In this document: positions 16,995 to 25,447 of the stretch, one piece after another
Numbering within the stretch: the first letter of the stretch is position 1
Layout: each line of letters starts with the position of its first letter
Translations under genes and position numbers: made by a program
NCBI GenBank assembly: GCA_949291445.1
Contig: CASEVT010000024.1
Coordinates: 1 to 37,798 of the forward strand
Length of the DNA stretch: 37,798 nucleotides
Reading direction: 5' to 3'
Origin: an uncultured bacterium
GTDB lineage: Bacteria > Cyanobacteriota > Vampirovibrionia > Gastranaerophilales > Gastranaerophilaceae
The notes under the pieces: model-generated
What the model was told of the DNA's origin: nothing
Databases searched by the model: none
Seen by the model: only the letters and a program-made list of their open reading frames with translations

Positions 16995-18458
16995 TTAATC
17001 CGGAGTTTGGCAGACAACAACCCTGTTTCGACCGTTCTTTTTTGCTTCATAAAGTGCACTGTCAGCTCTTTGGTACAATTCTTGAGGAGTTTGCATTGAT
17101 TCATCAAAACAGCTCACACCGACACTTATGGTTACATTAAGTTTGTCTATCTCAGAAATATTTATTTGAGTTTTCTCAACGGCAGAGCGCAACCTTTGCG
17201 CAACAAATTCCGCTTCTGTTAACGATGTATACGGCAACAATACACAAAACTCTTCTCCACCGTACCTTGAAGCAATATCGTACTCTCTTAACTCGGCTTT
17301 AATTATTTTAGCAACACTTTTCAGCACACAATCACCCGCTGCATGCCCGTAAGTATCATTGACTTTTTTAAAATAATCGATATCAGTCATAATACAACAC
17401 AGTGGTTTTTTCTTACGGCGAGCAGTAGCGACTTCTTGATTTAAGCGAACTTCAAACTGGCGACGATTATTTAAGCCCGTTAGGGCGTCCAAAGTTGCAT
17501 ACTGAAGCATTGTAGCGTACGAATCGGCTTTTTCAATCGTAATTGATGCCTGTTTTGCCAGTAGTGAAATATATTCAATATCTTTTTGAGACAATTTATC
17601 AAAACTATTACCTGCAGCTATAGCCCCTATTGCTTTATCTTGATTTTTTATTGCCCAAACACCAGCCTTTAAATCCGGCGAAATTATATTACTTTTTGAA
17701 TCATTAAAATGCTCCAGAATTGAAAGTATCTTTTCATCCGAACAATCTGACGGCCACACGAGTTTAAAATCAGCGTTCTCGTCTTTCATAAAAATATAAA
17801 TCAAATGCTCTACGACAAACTTATCAACCATTTCTCCGATAAGCGGAATAATATAAGCAAGCTCATACTGAGTTTCGATTAGCTTTGCAATATTTTTCAT
17901 AACATTGAGAAAATTTATATTAATAACCATCTGATTATTGAGAATTTTATTTGTAACAGCAGCCGAAATCTGGGTAACTGCTATACCAAGCGAAATGAGA
18001 AAATCGGACTTTTTCACCTCATTTATAATCTCATCAAAATCAAGTTCCAAAACCCCGAGTGTATCTTTGTCATTACGTATTAAAAAATACAATATATTAT
18101 TTTCTGCCTTTAAATATTGCGAAAATTTATTTTCTAACATCTCCATCGACAAACAATAGGATAAGATATTATTGTTTAGGACAAAAGCCTCCTTATCAGG
18201 ATTGCTCTTTAAATTAGAAAAGATCTTCTTAACAGCTTCATTCTGCGCATTTTTTTCAATTACGAGCCAGTTTTTAACAAAATCGCGCAAAGAACCGGAC
18301 TGCTCATCCCACAAAAATACTCTTAAGTTATTCACATTAAGATACTTTTCAAATATAGCTTTCAATTCGTTTACAAAACAAGCCTCATCAACAACCTTCG
18401 CAAGGCTGTTTGACACCTCCCACAAGAAATCCAATTCGAGTTTTTTCAATCCACTCAT
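16995..18458 (-). CDS. Diguanylate cyclase with two GAF-like domains
   Basis: 487 aa, cytoplasmic. Residues ~1-165 and ~175-320 look like two GAF-type sensor domains, followed by a short coiled linker (KADSYATMLQYATLDALTG) and a GGDEF domain of ~160 residues. The signature is intact as RYGGEEF, with the DxLTGLxNRR entry motif and DIDYFKKVNDTYGHAAGD. The inhibitory RxxD site is present (REYD five residues before GGEEF), so product inhibition by c-di-GMP is expected. No EAL domain. Makes c-di-GMP from two GTP. Its ATG overlaps the stop of the upstream TPR gene (ATGA, 4 nt), implying coupled translation. Ligand of the GAF domains unknown. Confidence 0.9.
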   Translation of the reverse strand: MSGLKKLELDFLWEVSNSLAKVVDEACFVNELKAIFEKYLNVNNLRVFLWDEQSGSLRDFVKNWLVIEKNAQNEAVKKIFSNLKSNPDKEAFVLNNNILSYCLSMEMLENKFSQYLKAENNILYFLIRNDKDTLGVLELDFDEIINEVKKSDFLISLGIAVTQISAAVTNKILNNQMVININFLNVMKNIAKLIETQYELAYIIPLIGEMVDKFVVEHLIYIFMKDENADFKLVWPSDCSDEKILSILEHFNDSKSNIISPDLKAGVWAIKNQDKAIGAIAAGNSFDKLSQKDIEYISLLAKQASITIEKADSYATMLQYATLDALTGLNNRRQFEVRLNQEVATARRKKKPLCCIMTDIDYFKKVNDTYGHAAGDCVLKSVAKIIKAELREYDIASRYGGEEFCVLLPYTSLTEAEFVAQRLRSAVEKTQINISEIDKLNVTISVGVSCFDESMQTPQELYQRADSALYEAKKNGRNRVVVCQTPD

Positions 18459-19603
18459 CGGAGTTCTTCATCTCCCTCAAATATCTCTTTACCGGTACAT
18501 TTACCGAAATTTTTTCTCAGATACTTCTCTGCTTCCTCGGTAGCTACAACTTTGCCGTTTACATAAGTAATAGCCCCGCGTCCGAGCGGATCATTTTCAT
18601 CTTCTACCTTTTCAGACAGTATATGAGGAGTCCTTGAGCCCTCTTTCAGCATTTCATCGGGGAGTATACCATGTTTTATATGCGTGCCGTCTTCATTTTC
18701 ATTCTGGGCATAATATTTTTCAGTAACGGTCGACATAACATCAAACATATATCGTGCAACATACGGATCCCCTGTAGTATCAACCAACAACGCCGCTTTT
18801 TCCAATTCTTCTATTGACTCACGGTATTTCTTTATATGCTTTAGCAATAATGCAAGATTATAATGAGCTTCAAAAGACATTGGTTCCGTCTCTATTGCCT
18901 GACAATAACCCAAACCTGCCTCTTTGTAGTTGCCTATCAAGTAATTTGCTATTGCATAATTGTAGTTTATATCAAAACTCTTTTTATGTCTTTTCAAAGC
19001 TTTTTTGTAGCATTCAATTGCCTTTTTCAAATACTGATCAGAAGCATACGTTTTTTCGCCCATCAAAAGAGATTTACCACGATATGCAATTCCCATGTTA
19101 TACCATGCAATCGTTTTATTATCCTTTGTACTCCTTACATTGTTATAGATCAGAGGTATGTATATGGTAAACCTATTTGTCTCAAGAATCGTCTGATACT
19201 CACGAATAGCCAGATCGTAATCCGCAAGCTTTTCTGCGGCAACGATCCCCATATTCATACGACAGACAATATGTTTTGGATCATACTCTAATGCCTTATC
19301 ATACTCTCTTACTGCAGATTCAAAATCTTCATATTTTACGTAGATATTACCGAGATTACATCTGGCAATAGAATGCTCCGGATACTTGTCCAATCCTTTT
19401 TTATATAATTTTATTGCCTCTTCCATCTGACCGCGTCTATAAGCCTTATCGCCCTTATATACATAATAAAACCCATAGCATTTATTTATCTGTTTTTCAA
19501 ACCAACCATAAAAGAAAAATACACAAACAAACGTCAGCAATATAAAAACTAACAATATAACTTTGGTGACAGTACTTTTCAGGATTTTTAACAATAAATT
19601 CAT
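18455..19603 (-). CDS. Membrane-anchored TPR protein
   Basis: 382 aa. One membrane span at ~14-33 (VILLVFILLTFVCVFFFYGW), then tetratricopeptide repeats from ~45 to 290, recognisable as AYRRGQMEEAIKLYKKGL, KYEDFESAVREYDKALEYDP, and the repeat near DINYNYAIANYLIGNYKEA. Expected to be a protein-interaction scaffold facing the periplasm or cytoplasm (orientation not certain; the positive charge before the span favours the bulk being outside). The last ~90 residues are non-TPR and acidic. Translationally coupled (ATGA) to the GGDEF protein, so the two may act together. Promoter with -10 exactly 6 nt before the ATG. Confidence 0.85.
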   Translation of the reverse strand: MNLLLKILKSTVTKVILLVFILLTFVCVFFFYGWFEKQINKCYGFYYVYKGDKAYRRGQMEEAIKLYKKGLDKYPEHSIARCNLGNIYVKYEDFESAVREYDKALEYDPKHIVCRMNMGIVAAEKLADYDLAIREYQTILETNRFTIYIPLIYNNVRSTKDNKTIAWYNMGIAYRGKSLLMGEKTYASDQYLKKAIECYKKALKRHKKSFDINYNYAIANYLIGNYKEAGLGYCQAIETEPMSFEAHYNLALLLKHIKKYRESIEELEKAALLVDTTGDPYVARYMFDVMSTVTEKYYAQNENEDGTHIKHGILPDEMLKEGSRTPHILSEKVEDENDPLGRGAITYVNGKVVATEEAEKYLRKNFGKCTGKEIFEGDEELR

Positions 19604-19609
19604 AGCTAT

Positions 19610-19638
19610 ATTGTAATCGTTAGCACATCAGAGAGCAA
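19610..19638 (-). promoter_or_regulatory. Leaderless promoter of the TPR-GGDEF operon
   Basis: Minus strand: -35 TTGCTC (19633-19638), 17-bp spacer, -10 TACAAT (19610-19615), then ATAGCT (6 nt), then ATG 19603. No Shine-Dalgarno. Confidence 0.6.
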
Positions 19639-19710
19639 GTTTTTTATCTGCAACCCACACAATTCAATTTTACAGACAATAGTATTGTAATCCTTTTTAT
19701 ACAAACAGGA

Positions 19711-19739
19711 TTGATGTTTTTATAAAAATATGTTATACT
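19711..19739 (+). promoter_or_regulatory. Sigma70-like promoter of the HNH gene
   Basis: -35 TTGATG (19711-19716), 17-bp spacer, extended -10 TGT-TATACT (19734-19739). Predicted start near 19746 lies downstream of the first ATG of the open frame (19730), which excludes it. Confidence 0.65.
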
Positions 19740-19768
19740 ACAATTGTAACAAGAAAGACAGAAAGAAC

Positions 19769-20275
19769 ATGAGCAAAGTACTTTTGTTGAATTCAGAGAA
19801 TAGACCGCTTCGGATATGTTCGTGGAAGCGTGCATTAGTCTTAATTCTCAAGGGCAAAGCTCAATGTGCGTCAACAATAAAAAATATTGAAGATTTTATC
19901 ACCATCAACAACACCAGTATACCCAGGGTTATACGCCTAAACTACCATGTGGCAGTTCCATATTCGGAACTGCCTTTTAATAGGGAAAATATTTTTGTCC
20001 GTGACGAATATACCTGTCAATATTGCGGCAAAAAATTCAAATACAGCGAGCTTACACTCGATCACGTATACCCGAAATCACGACTGGGACCTGATATTTG
20101 GGAAAACATAGTAACCTGCTGCAAAGAATGCAACCAGTACAAAGCCGATAAAACCCCTAAAGAAGCTGGAATGAAACTTCTGAGACGACCATTTCGACCG
20201 AAGGAATATTTAGAGTTTGAAATGAAAAAATACACCTACTCCGACAGAAAATACTGGGAACAGTGGGCAAGCTGA
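19769..20275 (+). CDS. HNH endonuclease family protein
   Basis: 168 aa from ATG 19769; an in-frame ATG at 19730 is upstream of the predicted transcript start. N-terminal ~75 residues (VLLLNSENRPLRICSWKRA; KGKAQCA; PRVIRLNYHV) form the domain often found before the HNH core in the cyanobacterial-type family. The core has a structural zinc pair CQYCG and CKECN, and the LTLDHVYPKSRLG catalytic segment with WENIVTCC. The protein probably cleaves or nicks DNA; biological role unknown, no partner restriction or phage genes nearby. Stops 11 bp from the convergent glutaredoxin gene. Confidence 0.85.
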   Translation: MSKVLLLNSENRPLRICSWKRALVLILKGKAQCASTIKNIEDFITINNTSIPRVIRLNYHVAVPYSELPFNRENIFVRDEYTCQYCGKKFKYSELTLDHVYPKSRLGPDIWENIVTCCKECNQYKADKTPKEAGMKLLRRPFRPKEYLEFEMKKYTYSDRKYWEQWAS

Positions 20276-20286
20276 TTTAATCTTGA

Positions 20287-20550
20287 TTATTTTAAATATT
20301 CGTATATCTTCTCCGACTCAAACAAATCCTTCAATTGGGAATACCCGCCTACGTATTTGTTGTTTATTGTTATCTGAGGGACGGTAGCACGCTCAGACAG
20401 GTTAAATTTTTTCTTGAGTTCTTCTCTTTTCTTCTCTTCATCATCAGATATATCGTGTTCATTGTATTTCAACCCGTTTTTCGTCAATAGCGTCTTTGCC
20501 TTTATGCAAAAAGGACAATCGGGAAGTGTGTATATTTCTATATCGTTCAT
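20287..20550 (-). CDS. Glutaredoxin
   Basis: 87 aa, the usual length of a glutaredoxin-3-type protein. Starts MNDIEIYTLPDCPFCIKAKT: the active-site pair is CPFC, with the cis-Pro in TVPQITINN and the GGYSQLKDLF glutathione-binding C-terminus. The open frame reaches 48 nt further, but AAGGAG at 20557-20562 fits ATG 20550 with a 6-nt gap, and a TATAAT lies just beyond. Reduces disulfides or mixed glutathione disulfides in the cytoplasm. Confidence 0.93.
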   Translation of the reverse strand: MNDIEIYTLPDCPFCIKAKTLLTKNGLKYNEHDISDDEEKKREELKKKFNLSERATVPQITINNKYVGGYSQLKDLFESEKIYEYLK

Positions 20551-20569
20551 CTGCATCTCCTTTTTATCA

Positions 20570-20575
20570 ATTATA
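20570..20575 (-). promoter_or_regulatory. -10 box of glutaredoxin gene
   Basis: Perfect TATAAT on the minus strand; predicted leader ~12 nt, mostly the AAGGAG site. -35 not convincing. A 10-bp palindrome GAGAGCTCTC (20580-20589) lies in the spacer region. Confidence 0.4.
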
Positions 20576-20610
20576 AAAGGAGAGCTCTCTAAACACATTA
20601 GACAATATGA

Positions 20611-21075
20611 CTAGTTAAAAAACAATTCCAATACAAGTGCCGTTCCATCAAGAAGAATATTTGCTATGAAAAGCATCAATACCAATACTGCAAACCACTT
20701 TTGAACATCTTTAACCAGAATTACATGTTTGTTATGCCTTTTTGCCATTAACTCGGCATACTCATCTTTATTAGGCGCAACAGGTAGCAAACTCTCCATT
20801 CGTTCCAACACAGCATTGTACTTTATCTTAATAATAGACGAATACGAGTCCTGATTCGAAAACCACATTACGCACAGCATTATCCCGAAGAACTCAATTC
20901 CAGTGAGAATTGTGTAATACTCAGAATGAACCGTCTTCAAAAACAACATCAACAAAAACAAAACGCCCACCAACACAATATAAAACCGGTTAATCAAAAA
21001 CGTCCTGTCAATGTAGCGTTCTTTTGATTCCGAGTAAATTCTGTACTCCTCGAGTATTAAATGTTTTTCATCCAT
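20611..21075 (-). CDS. Small membrane protein, RipA-like
   Basis: 154 aa from ATG 21075 (GGTGG 7 nt upstream; a GTG two codons earlier is possible). Three to four hydrophobic segments: ~30-50 (IVLVGVLFLLMLFL), ~57-75 (ILTGIEFFGIMLCVMWF) and ~130-150 (WFAVLVLMLFIANILL). Between them W-x-x-x-x-x-SY-x-x-x-x-x-K-x-x-x-x-E-x-x-LP-x-AP resembles, from memory, the RipA family of octameric inner-membrane proteins. The resemblance is to a pattern and was not aligned. Function unknown. Follows nothing obvious and is divergent from the 21253 gene. Confidence 0.5.
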   Translation of the reverse strand: MDEKHLILEEYRIYSESKERYIDRTFLINRFYIVLVGVLFLLMLFLKTVHSEYYTILTGIEFFGIMLCVMWFSNQDSYSSIIKIKYNAVLERMESLLPVAPNKDEYAELMAKRHNKHVILVKDVQKWFAVLVLMLFIANILLDGTALVLELFFN

Positions 21076-21220
21076 ATTCACACCACCAAACCTTGATTTA
21101 ACACACCATATACAGTAAATTTCTGCACAACTTGAGTATATACCATTTTAGTTTCACTTACAATATTAATTTATATTAAAATTCAGCAAAAATATAGCAA
21201 TAAAATTCATATAGCGGTTT

Positions 21221-21226
21221 TATAAT
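21221..21226 (+). promoter_or_regulatory. -10 box for the 21253 gene
   Basis: Perfect TATAAT; predicted start near 21233 leaves only 5 nt before the ATG at 21238 but ~20 nt before the ATG at 21253, which favours the latter. -35 poor. Confidence 0.35.
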
Positions 21227-21252
21227 ATTGGAAGGTAATGGAGTGTAAATCT

Positions 21253-21579
21253 ATGATCCCAGCAGTTTCTACAACAAATATAAATACAACAACATCAAAC
21301 AGACAAGAATCATTCAAAAGAATATCTCGTCCTGTTGACGAAAAGAAAAGCACATTTGCAGACAAAGCCGCTTGGACTGGTGTACAATTTGCGAAAGGTG
21401 CAGCAATAAGTATCGTTTGGGATTCAATACTCAACGGTATAAAATTGATTTCTAAAAAAGGTAACAAAATTACGATCCCCGAGATGGCTAAAAATGCGGG
21501 CACTTTCGGTCTGTTGTGGATTGCTGTAGGACTTGTCGTTGACGGATTTGACAAACTCTATCGCAACAAACAATCCTAA
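21253..21579 (+). CDS. Hypothetical small protein with hydrophobic C-terminal region
   Basis: 108 aa, unrecognised. Start ATG 21253 with GGAG 9 nt upstream; ATG 21238, adding MECKS, is the alternative and has GGAAGG but only 2 nt away. Ser/Thr/Asn-rich N-terminus (VSTTNINTTTSN), then a basic SFKRISR patch. Two moderately hydrophobic stretches, FAKGAAISIVWDSILNGIKL and AGTFGLLWIAVGLVVDGF, could be membrane helices. Ends in a basic tail. Convergent with the phosphohexomutase gene, 10 bp away. Confidence 0.55.
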   Translation: MIPAVSTTNINTTTSNRQESFKRISRPVDEKKSTFADKAAWTGVQFAKGAAISIVWDSILNGIKLISKKGNKITIPEMAKNAGTFGLLWIAVGLVVDGFDKLYRNKQS

Positions 21580-21589
21580 ACATCAACAT

Positions 21590-23068
21590 CTAGCTTGAAT
21601 ATTTCTTTACCAGCTTGTCAAGCAGATTCACCATAATATTTTGATACTTTTCGCAATTTTCTTTTGATTTTGCCTCAAATCGCAGTGTAAAAACAGGCTC
21701 AGTATTACTTTGGCGTATCATAGCAAAACCGTCATCAAAGATTATACGCATGCCATCCAACGTAATAATATCCTTTATAGGCGATTCAAACAAATTGTTA
21801 TTCTTTTCAACCGTTTTTTCAAGTTCAGAAAGAACAGGTTTTTTAAATTCATTAGCACACCGAAAACGAACTTCTTTAGAAGTAAACACACCCTCAAACG
21901 GAGTCAACAACTCATCTAATTTAAAATCAGGTTTTTGCAACTTGTGTTTAGCGACAATTTCTATAATACGGCACCCGGCATAAATTGCATCATCAAAACC
22001 GTAATATCTGTCCTTAAAGAAAATATGTCCGCTCATTTCACCTGCCAGTATGGCATTTTCTTCCTTCATTTTAGATTTTATGTAACCGTGACCGGTTTTG
22101 TACATAACAGCTCGCCCGCCGCAACTATTAATCGTGTCATATAACACCTGTGAGCATTTAACCTCAGAAACAATAGTCGGAGTTTCACCCCTTTTTGCCA
22201 ACTGCTCAATAACATCTATAGCGTAGATTAACAATAGCTTGTCACCGGTTAGGCTGTTGCCGTTTGGGTCAATAACACCGATCCTGTCAGAATCACCGTC
22301 AAATGCTATACCAAGATCAGCTTTTTGTGCGACAACTTCTTTCTTAATAGCATCCAAAGTTTTTTCATCACTGGGATTTGGGTGATGGTTAGGAAAATTA
22401 CCGTCCGGTTCCGAGAAAAGTTCAATAACCTCACAACCCAGTTCTCTGTAGAGTTTCGGACCGACAATCCCGCCTGTGGCATTGCCGCTGTCAACAACTA
22501 CCTTAATCCCTTTGCCTATTGACGCAAACTTATTTACAATATTTTCTATATATTGTTCAGTTATATTGTACTGTTTTGAAATACCGTGACGCATGGAAGA
22601 ATCGTCGGATGAAGCTTCTTCAAAGGTCAATTCTTTAATCCGTTTTATTTGCTCTTCACTCATCGATGCCTTGTTGAATGTCAACTTCAAACCGTTATAT
22701 TCACTGGGATTATGACTTGCAGTAACAATGAGCGCACCAGAAATTTTACCTGTTCCGATAATCTCCTCAGGGATCGCCGCAAATTCTGAATAGTAACCCA
22801 ACGGTGTGGGTACAACTCCTATATTTAAAACGTTTGCTCCGGTAGATGTTATCCCTTTAATCAATGATTTCGCCAATGGTTCCGAATGTAACCTAACATC
22901 TCTGGCTACACTTACCCATATATTTTTAGCTTCTATATCGGTATTCTCTTCTATAAATCGAATATATGCCTTACCAACATAATAGTATAATTCTTCAGTT
23001 ATATCTTCACCATATATGCCTCTAATATCATTTTTTCCGAATGCCCTTGTTTCAATAGACGCTGCCAT
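21590..23068 (-). CDS. Phosphomannomutase/phosphoglucomutase
   Basis: 492 aa, alpha-D-phosphohexomutase family. Interconverts hexose-1- and hexose-6-phosphates through a phosphoserine. Four domain motifs present: KNDIRGIYG at ~12-20, active serine TASHNP with Ser118, metal loop DGDSDRIG, sugar-binding GEMSGH, and phosphate-binding RQSNTEP near the end. Bacterial PMM/PGM (AlgC/ManB-like) rather than phosphoglucosamine mutase, judged by these motifs; substrate choice is not certain. GGAG lies 8 nt before the ATG, with an extended -10 TGT-GATAAT further up. Supplies sugar phosphates for glycan and LPS building. Confidence 0.92.
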   Translation of the reverse strand: MAASIETRAFGKNDIRGIYGEDITEELYYYVGKAYIRFIEENTDIEAKNIWVSVARDVRLHSEPLAKSLIKGITSTGANVLNIGVVPTPLGYYSEFAAIPEEIIGTGKISGALIVTASHNPSEYNGLKLTFNKASMSEEQIKRIKELTFEEASSDDSSMRHGISKQYNITEQYIENIVNKFASIGKGIKVVVDSGNATGGIVGPKLYRELGCEVIELFSEPDGNFPNHHPNPSDEKTLDAIKKEVVAQKADLGIAFDGDSDRIGVIDPNGNSLTGDKLLLIYAIDVIEQLAKRGETPTIVSEVKCSQVLYDTINSCGGRAVMYKTGHGYIKSKMKEENAILAGEMSGHIFFKDRYYGFDDAIYAGCRIIEIVAKHKLQKPDFKLDELLTPFEGVFTSKEVRFRCANEFKKPVLSELEKTVEKNNNLFESPIKDIITLDGMRIIFDDGFAMIRQSNTEPVFTLRFEAKSKENCEKYQNIMVNLLDKLVKKYSS

Positions 23069-23242
23069 TTTTCAAACTCCATACTTTTTGTTAAAAATAT
23101 TATCACACAAATCTTCAAAAAATTAAATACATACAATCTTGTTTACCCCCTACAAAAGCCTACAGAATTGATAATCCGACAAAATCAAATAATTTGAACA
23201 TAATCATTGTAAAATCTCAAAATGGAATTATTTTTGCTGAAA

Positions 23243-23251
23243 TGCTAAAAT
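23243..23251 (+). promoter_or_regulatory. Leaderless extended -10 promoter
   Basis: TGC-TAAAAT (-10 at 23246-23251), then CCAACT (6 nt), then ATG 23258. No Shine-Dalgarno; weak -35. Confidence 0.55.
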
Positions 23252-23257
23252 CCAACT

Positions 23258-23662
23258 ATGTTACCAGACTTAATCAAATCGCTTTGGTACGAATACAAAT
23301 CCTGGTTTGTACCCGAAAAAATCAAATATAAAATAACCGGCGAGTGCAAAAAATGCGGCAAATGCTGCAATTATATGTACAGCTTTGACACGTACACAGA
23401 AAAAGAATTTAAAATTATGCAATTTCTTTATCCAGCATACAAAAGATTTTATATTAAAGGCAAAGATGAAGACGGAAATTTTATATTTGCCTGCAAATAC
23501 GTCACAAAAGAAGGACTTTGCTCAGTCTATGACAAACGGCTTGCAATGTGCAAACGATACCCTGCTGAATACATTTTCTATCCTGCAAAAATGCATGAAG
23601 GTTGCGGATTTACAGTCGAGAAAAAAGATTTCAAAGATTATTTAAACAAACACTCATACTAA
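23258..23662 (+). CDS. YkgJ-family cysteine cluster protein
   Basis: 134 aa. Carries the cysteine pattern of the YkgJ/CxxCxxCC family (often described as a zinc- or iron-chelating domain): CKKCGKCCNYM at ~30-40, then FACKYVTKEGLCSVYDKRLAMCKRYP and a late GCGF. Eight conserved-type Cys. No membrane span except a short hydrophobic N-terminus (LIKSLWYEYKSWFVP), not a signal peptide. Function of the family is not established; metal binding is expected. Predicted leaderless start. The small protein at 23704 follows 41 bp later, with its own promoter. Confidence 0.85.
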   Translation: MLPDLIKSLWYEYKSWFVPEKIKYKITGECKKCGKCCNYMYSFDTYTEKEFKIMQFLYPAYKRFYIKGKDEDGNFIFACKYVTKEGLCSVYDKRLAMCKRYPAEYIFYPAKMHEGCGFTVEKKDFKDYLNKHSY

Positions 23663-23688
23663 AGTATAGTTTATAAAAAAAATAGTCA

Positions 23689-23697
23689 TGTTATAAT
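23689..23697 (+). promoter_or_regulatory. Leaderless extended -10 promoter
   Basis: TGT-TATAAT, a perfect extended -10 (-10 at 23692-23697), then TTAAGT (6 nt), then ATG 23704. No Shine-Dalgarno. Confidence 0.6.
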
Positions 23698-23703
23698 TTA
23701 AGT

Positions 23704-23904
23704 ATGGCAGACGCAATAACAACAACAATGGCAGAACAAACATACGCAATTCAAACTCTCTTGATGGCACAAACGCAACAAGAACTTCAAGGAGATATTG
23801 CTATGCAGCTCATTCAAAGCGCAGTAATGCCGCAAACCGAATGGCAAGACCCCTCAGAAATTACCCCTGCACAACTCAAATCTCCGATTGATATAAGAGT
23901 ATAG
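23704..23904 (+). CDS. Small protein, YjfB-like (putative)
   Basis: 66 aa. Gln/Ala/Thr-rich amphipathic helix over residues ~7-42 (MAEQTYAIQTLLMAQTQQEL), then a short Pro-containing tail ending SPIDIRV. Overall size, the heptad-like helix, and the final IDIRV resemble the YjfB-type putative motility proteins; this is from memory of the pattern and was not aligned. No signal peptide. Followed 9 bp later by the convergent bioD stop. A second possible flagellar-type gene (FliK-like) lies at 29666-30667. Confidence 0.5.
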   Translation: MADAITTTMAEQTYAIQTLLMAQTQQELQGDIAMQLIQSAVMPQTEWQDPSEITPAQLKSPIDIRV

Positions 23905-23913
23905 TTGCGGTAG

Positions 23914-24636
23914 CTATAGATTCATATTGAGTTTAGGTATTTTGATATTGAATATTTTTTCAATATCGACGTTGTTTATAAAAATATCTATAAATTCACC
24001 CGGTTTAACATTTTGAAAATCGGCAATATCAGGTATAATACCGAGAATTTTAGCATCTGAATATTCTTCAATCAATCTTGGTGCAGTTTTTATTGCCAAA
24101 TCATCAGTTCCGGACGGATATTTATTAATCAAAACACCCGCAATATTAATCCCCATAGTTTTTGCCTGATTAATAGTCAAAAGGGTGTGATTCACCGTAC
24201 CGAGATCGGGACGGGCAACGATCAAAGCAGGAATATTCAAAAGTTTTATTACATCTGCAATAGTTTTTTCGGGCAGAATCGGCACCATAAGCCCACCTGC
24301 CCCTTCAACAAGCACTACCTCACAACGTTGTCTCAACGCCTGAAACTCTCTCTCAACGGTCATTAAACTCATATTTACACCGTCAATCTCGGCAGCAATC
24401 AACGGAGCCGTCGGCGGTTTCAGGCTATATGAACAGAGAGTTTCAATATAGAAGTCTATTTTTTTTATAAATGCTAAATCAGGTGAAACATAAAATCCGT
24501 TTTTTTCTTGTGCACCACTTTGAAACGGTTTATAAACACCTGTTTTATACCCCAAGGATTGCATCACGGCAGCAAGACCTGCGGTAACCGCAGTTTTTCC
24601 AACATCAGTATCTGTACCTGTGACAAATAAATTCAT
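23914..24636 (-). CDS. bioD: Dethiobiotin synthetase
   Basis: 240 aa. Forms the ureido ring of dethiobiotin from 7,8-diaminononanoate, CO2 and ATP. P-loop variant GTDTDVGKTAVT at residues 6-17; KPFQSGAQ at ~36-43; the acidic VEGAGGLMVP block at ~113-122; and the nucleotide-specificity segment around GVLINKYP. The ATG overlaps the rluB stop by 4 nt (ATGA), so the two are co-transcribed and coupled. No other biotin genes are in the window, so the pairing with an rRNA-modifying enzyme is unusual. Confidence 0.93.
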   Translation of the reverse strand: MNLFVTGTDTDVGKTAVTAGLAAVMQSLGYKTGVYKPFQSGAQEKNGFYVSPDLAFIKKIDFYIETLCSYSLKPPTAPLIAAEIDGVNMSLMTVEREFQALRQRCEVVLVEGAGGLMVPILPEKTIADVIKLLNIPALIVARPDLGTVNHTLLTINQAKTMGINIAGVLINKYPSGTDDLAIKTAPRLIEEYSDAKILGIIPDIADFQNVKPGEFIDIFINNVDIEKIFNIKIPKLNMNL

Positions 24637-25412
24637 TGTAAGTCCTTCTTCTTCGCCGCTTCTTGCTGCAACTTTTCAGCTTTTTCAAGCTGTTTGAGTA
24701 AATCTTTAATTTCTTTGGGCTTAATATACTTAAACTGACCTTTTTTCAATCCCTGTATATTTACGGTACCGTGAGAAACCCTTTTCAAAGATACGACCGG
24801 ATGTCCTATATAATCGAGCATCCTTCTTATTTGTCGATTTAATCCCTGATACAAAGTTACCTGTAAAACGCTATTTTTCCCTTCGTAGTCAACAACCATA
24901 ACATCTGCATAGGCAATTTTGCCCTTTTCAATCTCAATACCCTTAGCCATTTGTAAAAGTTCATCGGAGTTTAGCTTGCCCTCAGCAACTACCCTATATA
25001 TTTTAGGTATTTTTACAGATGGATGAGTAAGTTTGTTAATCAAATCACCATCATTTGTTAAAATCAAAAGTCCGGTAGAATCTTTGTCTAATCTGCCAAC
25101 CGGTTTCAGCTCTTTCATTTCCGGCGGCAAAATATCATAAATTGTTTTTCTTCCCTTTTCATCATCACAGGTTGTAATATAACCTGCCGGCTTATAATAT
25201 TTAACGTAGACAAGCGTCGATTTTTTCAACGTCTGCCCGTTAACAGACACATTGTCACGAGCATTAACAAGATATCCCATTTCGGTTATCCTCTCACCAT
25301 TGACTTTCACAACACCGGCTTCAATTAGCTCATCAGCTTTTCTGCGCGAACACAAACCACTTTGAGCAATATATTTATTCAGTCTGACCTTTTCTTCCTT
25401 AACTTTTTTCAT
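24633..25412 (-). CDS. rluB: Large-subunit rRNA pseudouridine synthase, RluB/RsuA family
   Basis: 259 aa. N-terminal S4 RNA-binding domain (~8-60: RLNKYIAQSGLCSRRKADEL) followed by a TruA/RsuA-type catalytic domain with the GRLDKDSTGLL motif, whose first Asp is the catalytic residue, and the GLNRQIRRML block. Converts a uridine in ribosomal RNA to pseudouridine; RluB-type (23S) is favoured over RsuA by overall form, but not proven. Basic C-terminal tail rich in Lys/Glu. Starts at ATG 25412, 6 nt from a -10 box, with no Shine-Dalgarno; bioD follows with a 4-nt overlap. Confidence 0.9.
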   Translation of the reverse strand: MKKVKEEKVRLNKYIAQSGLCSRRKADELIEAGVVKVNGERITEMGYLVNARDNVSVNGQTLKKSTLVYVKYYKPAGYITTCDDEKGRKTIYDILPPEMKELKPVGRLDKDSTGLLILTNDGDLINKLTHPSVKIPKIYRVVAEGKLNSDELLQMAKGIEIEKGKIAYADVMVVDYEGKNSVLQVTLYQGLNRQIRRMLDYIGHPVVSLKRVSHGTVNIQGLKKGQFKYIKPKEIKDLLKQLEKAEKLQQEAAKKKDLQ

Positions 25413-25418
25413 AGCTAT

Positions 25419-25447
25419 ATCATGAATAAAAAAGCTCTAAATTGCAA
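25419..25447 (-). promoter_or_regulatory. Leaderless rluB promoter, sharing a -35
   Basis: Minus strand: -35 TTGCAA (25442-25447), 17-bp spacer, -10 CATGAT (25419-25424, 4 of 6), then ATAGCT (6 nt), then ATG. The -35 hexamer is its own reverse complement and is also used by the plus-strand promoter. Confidence 0.5.

Noticed and set aside
19730-19768. Earlier ATG for the HNH protein
   Set aside because: Upstream of the predicted transcript start; the added residues MLYYNCNKKDRKN are not family-like.
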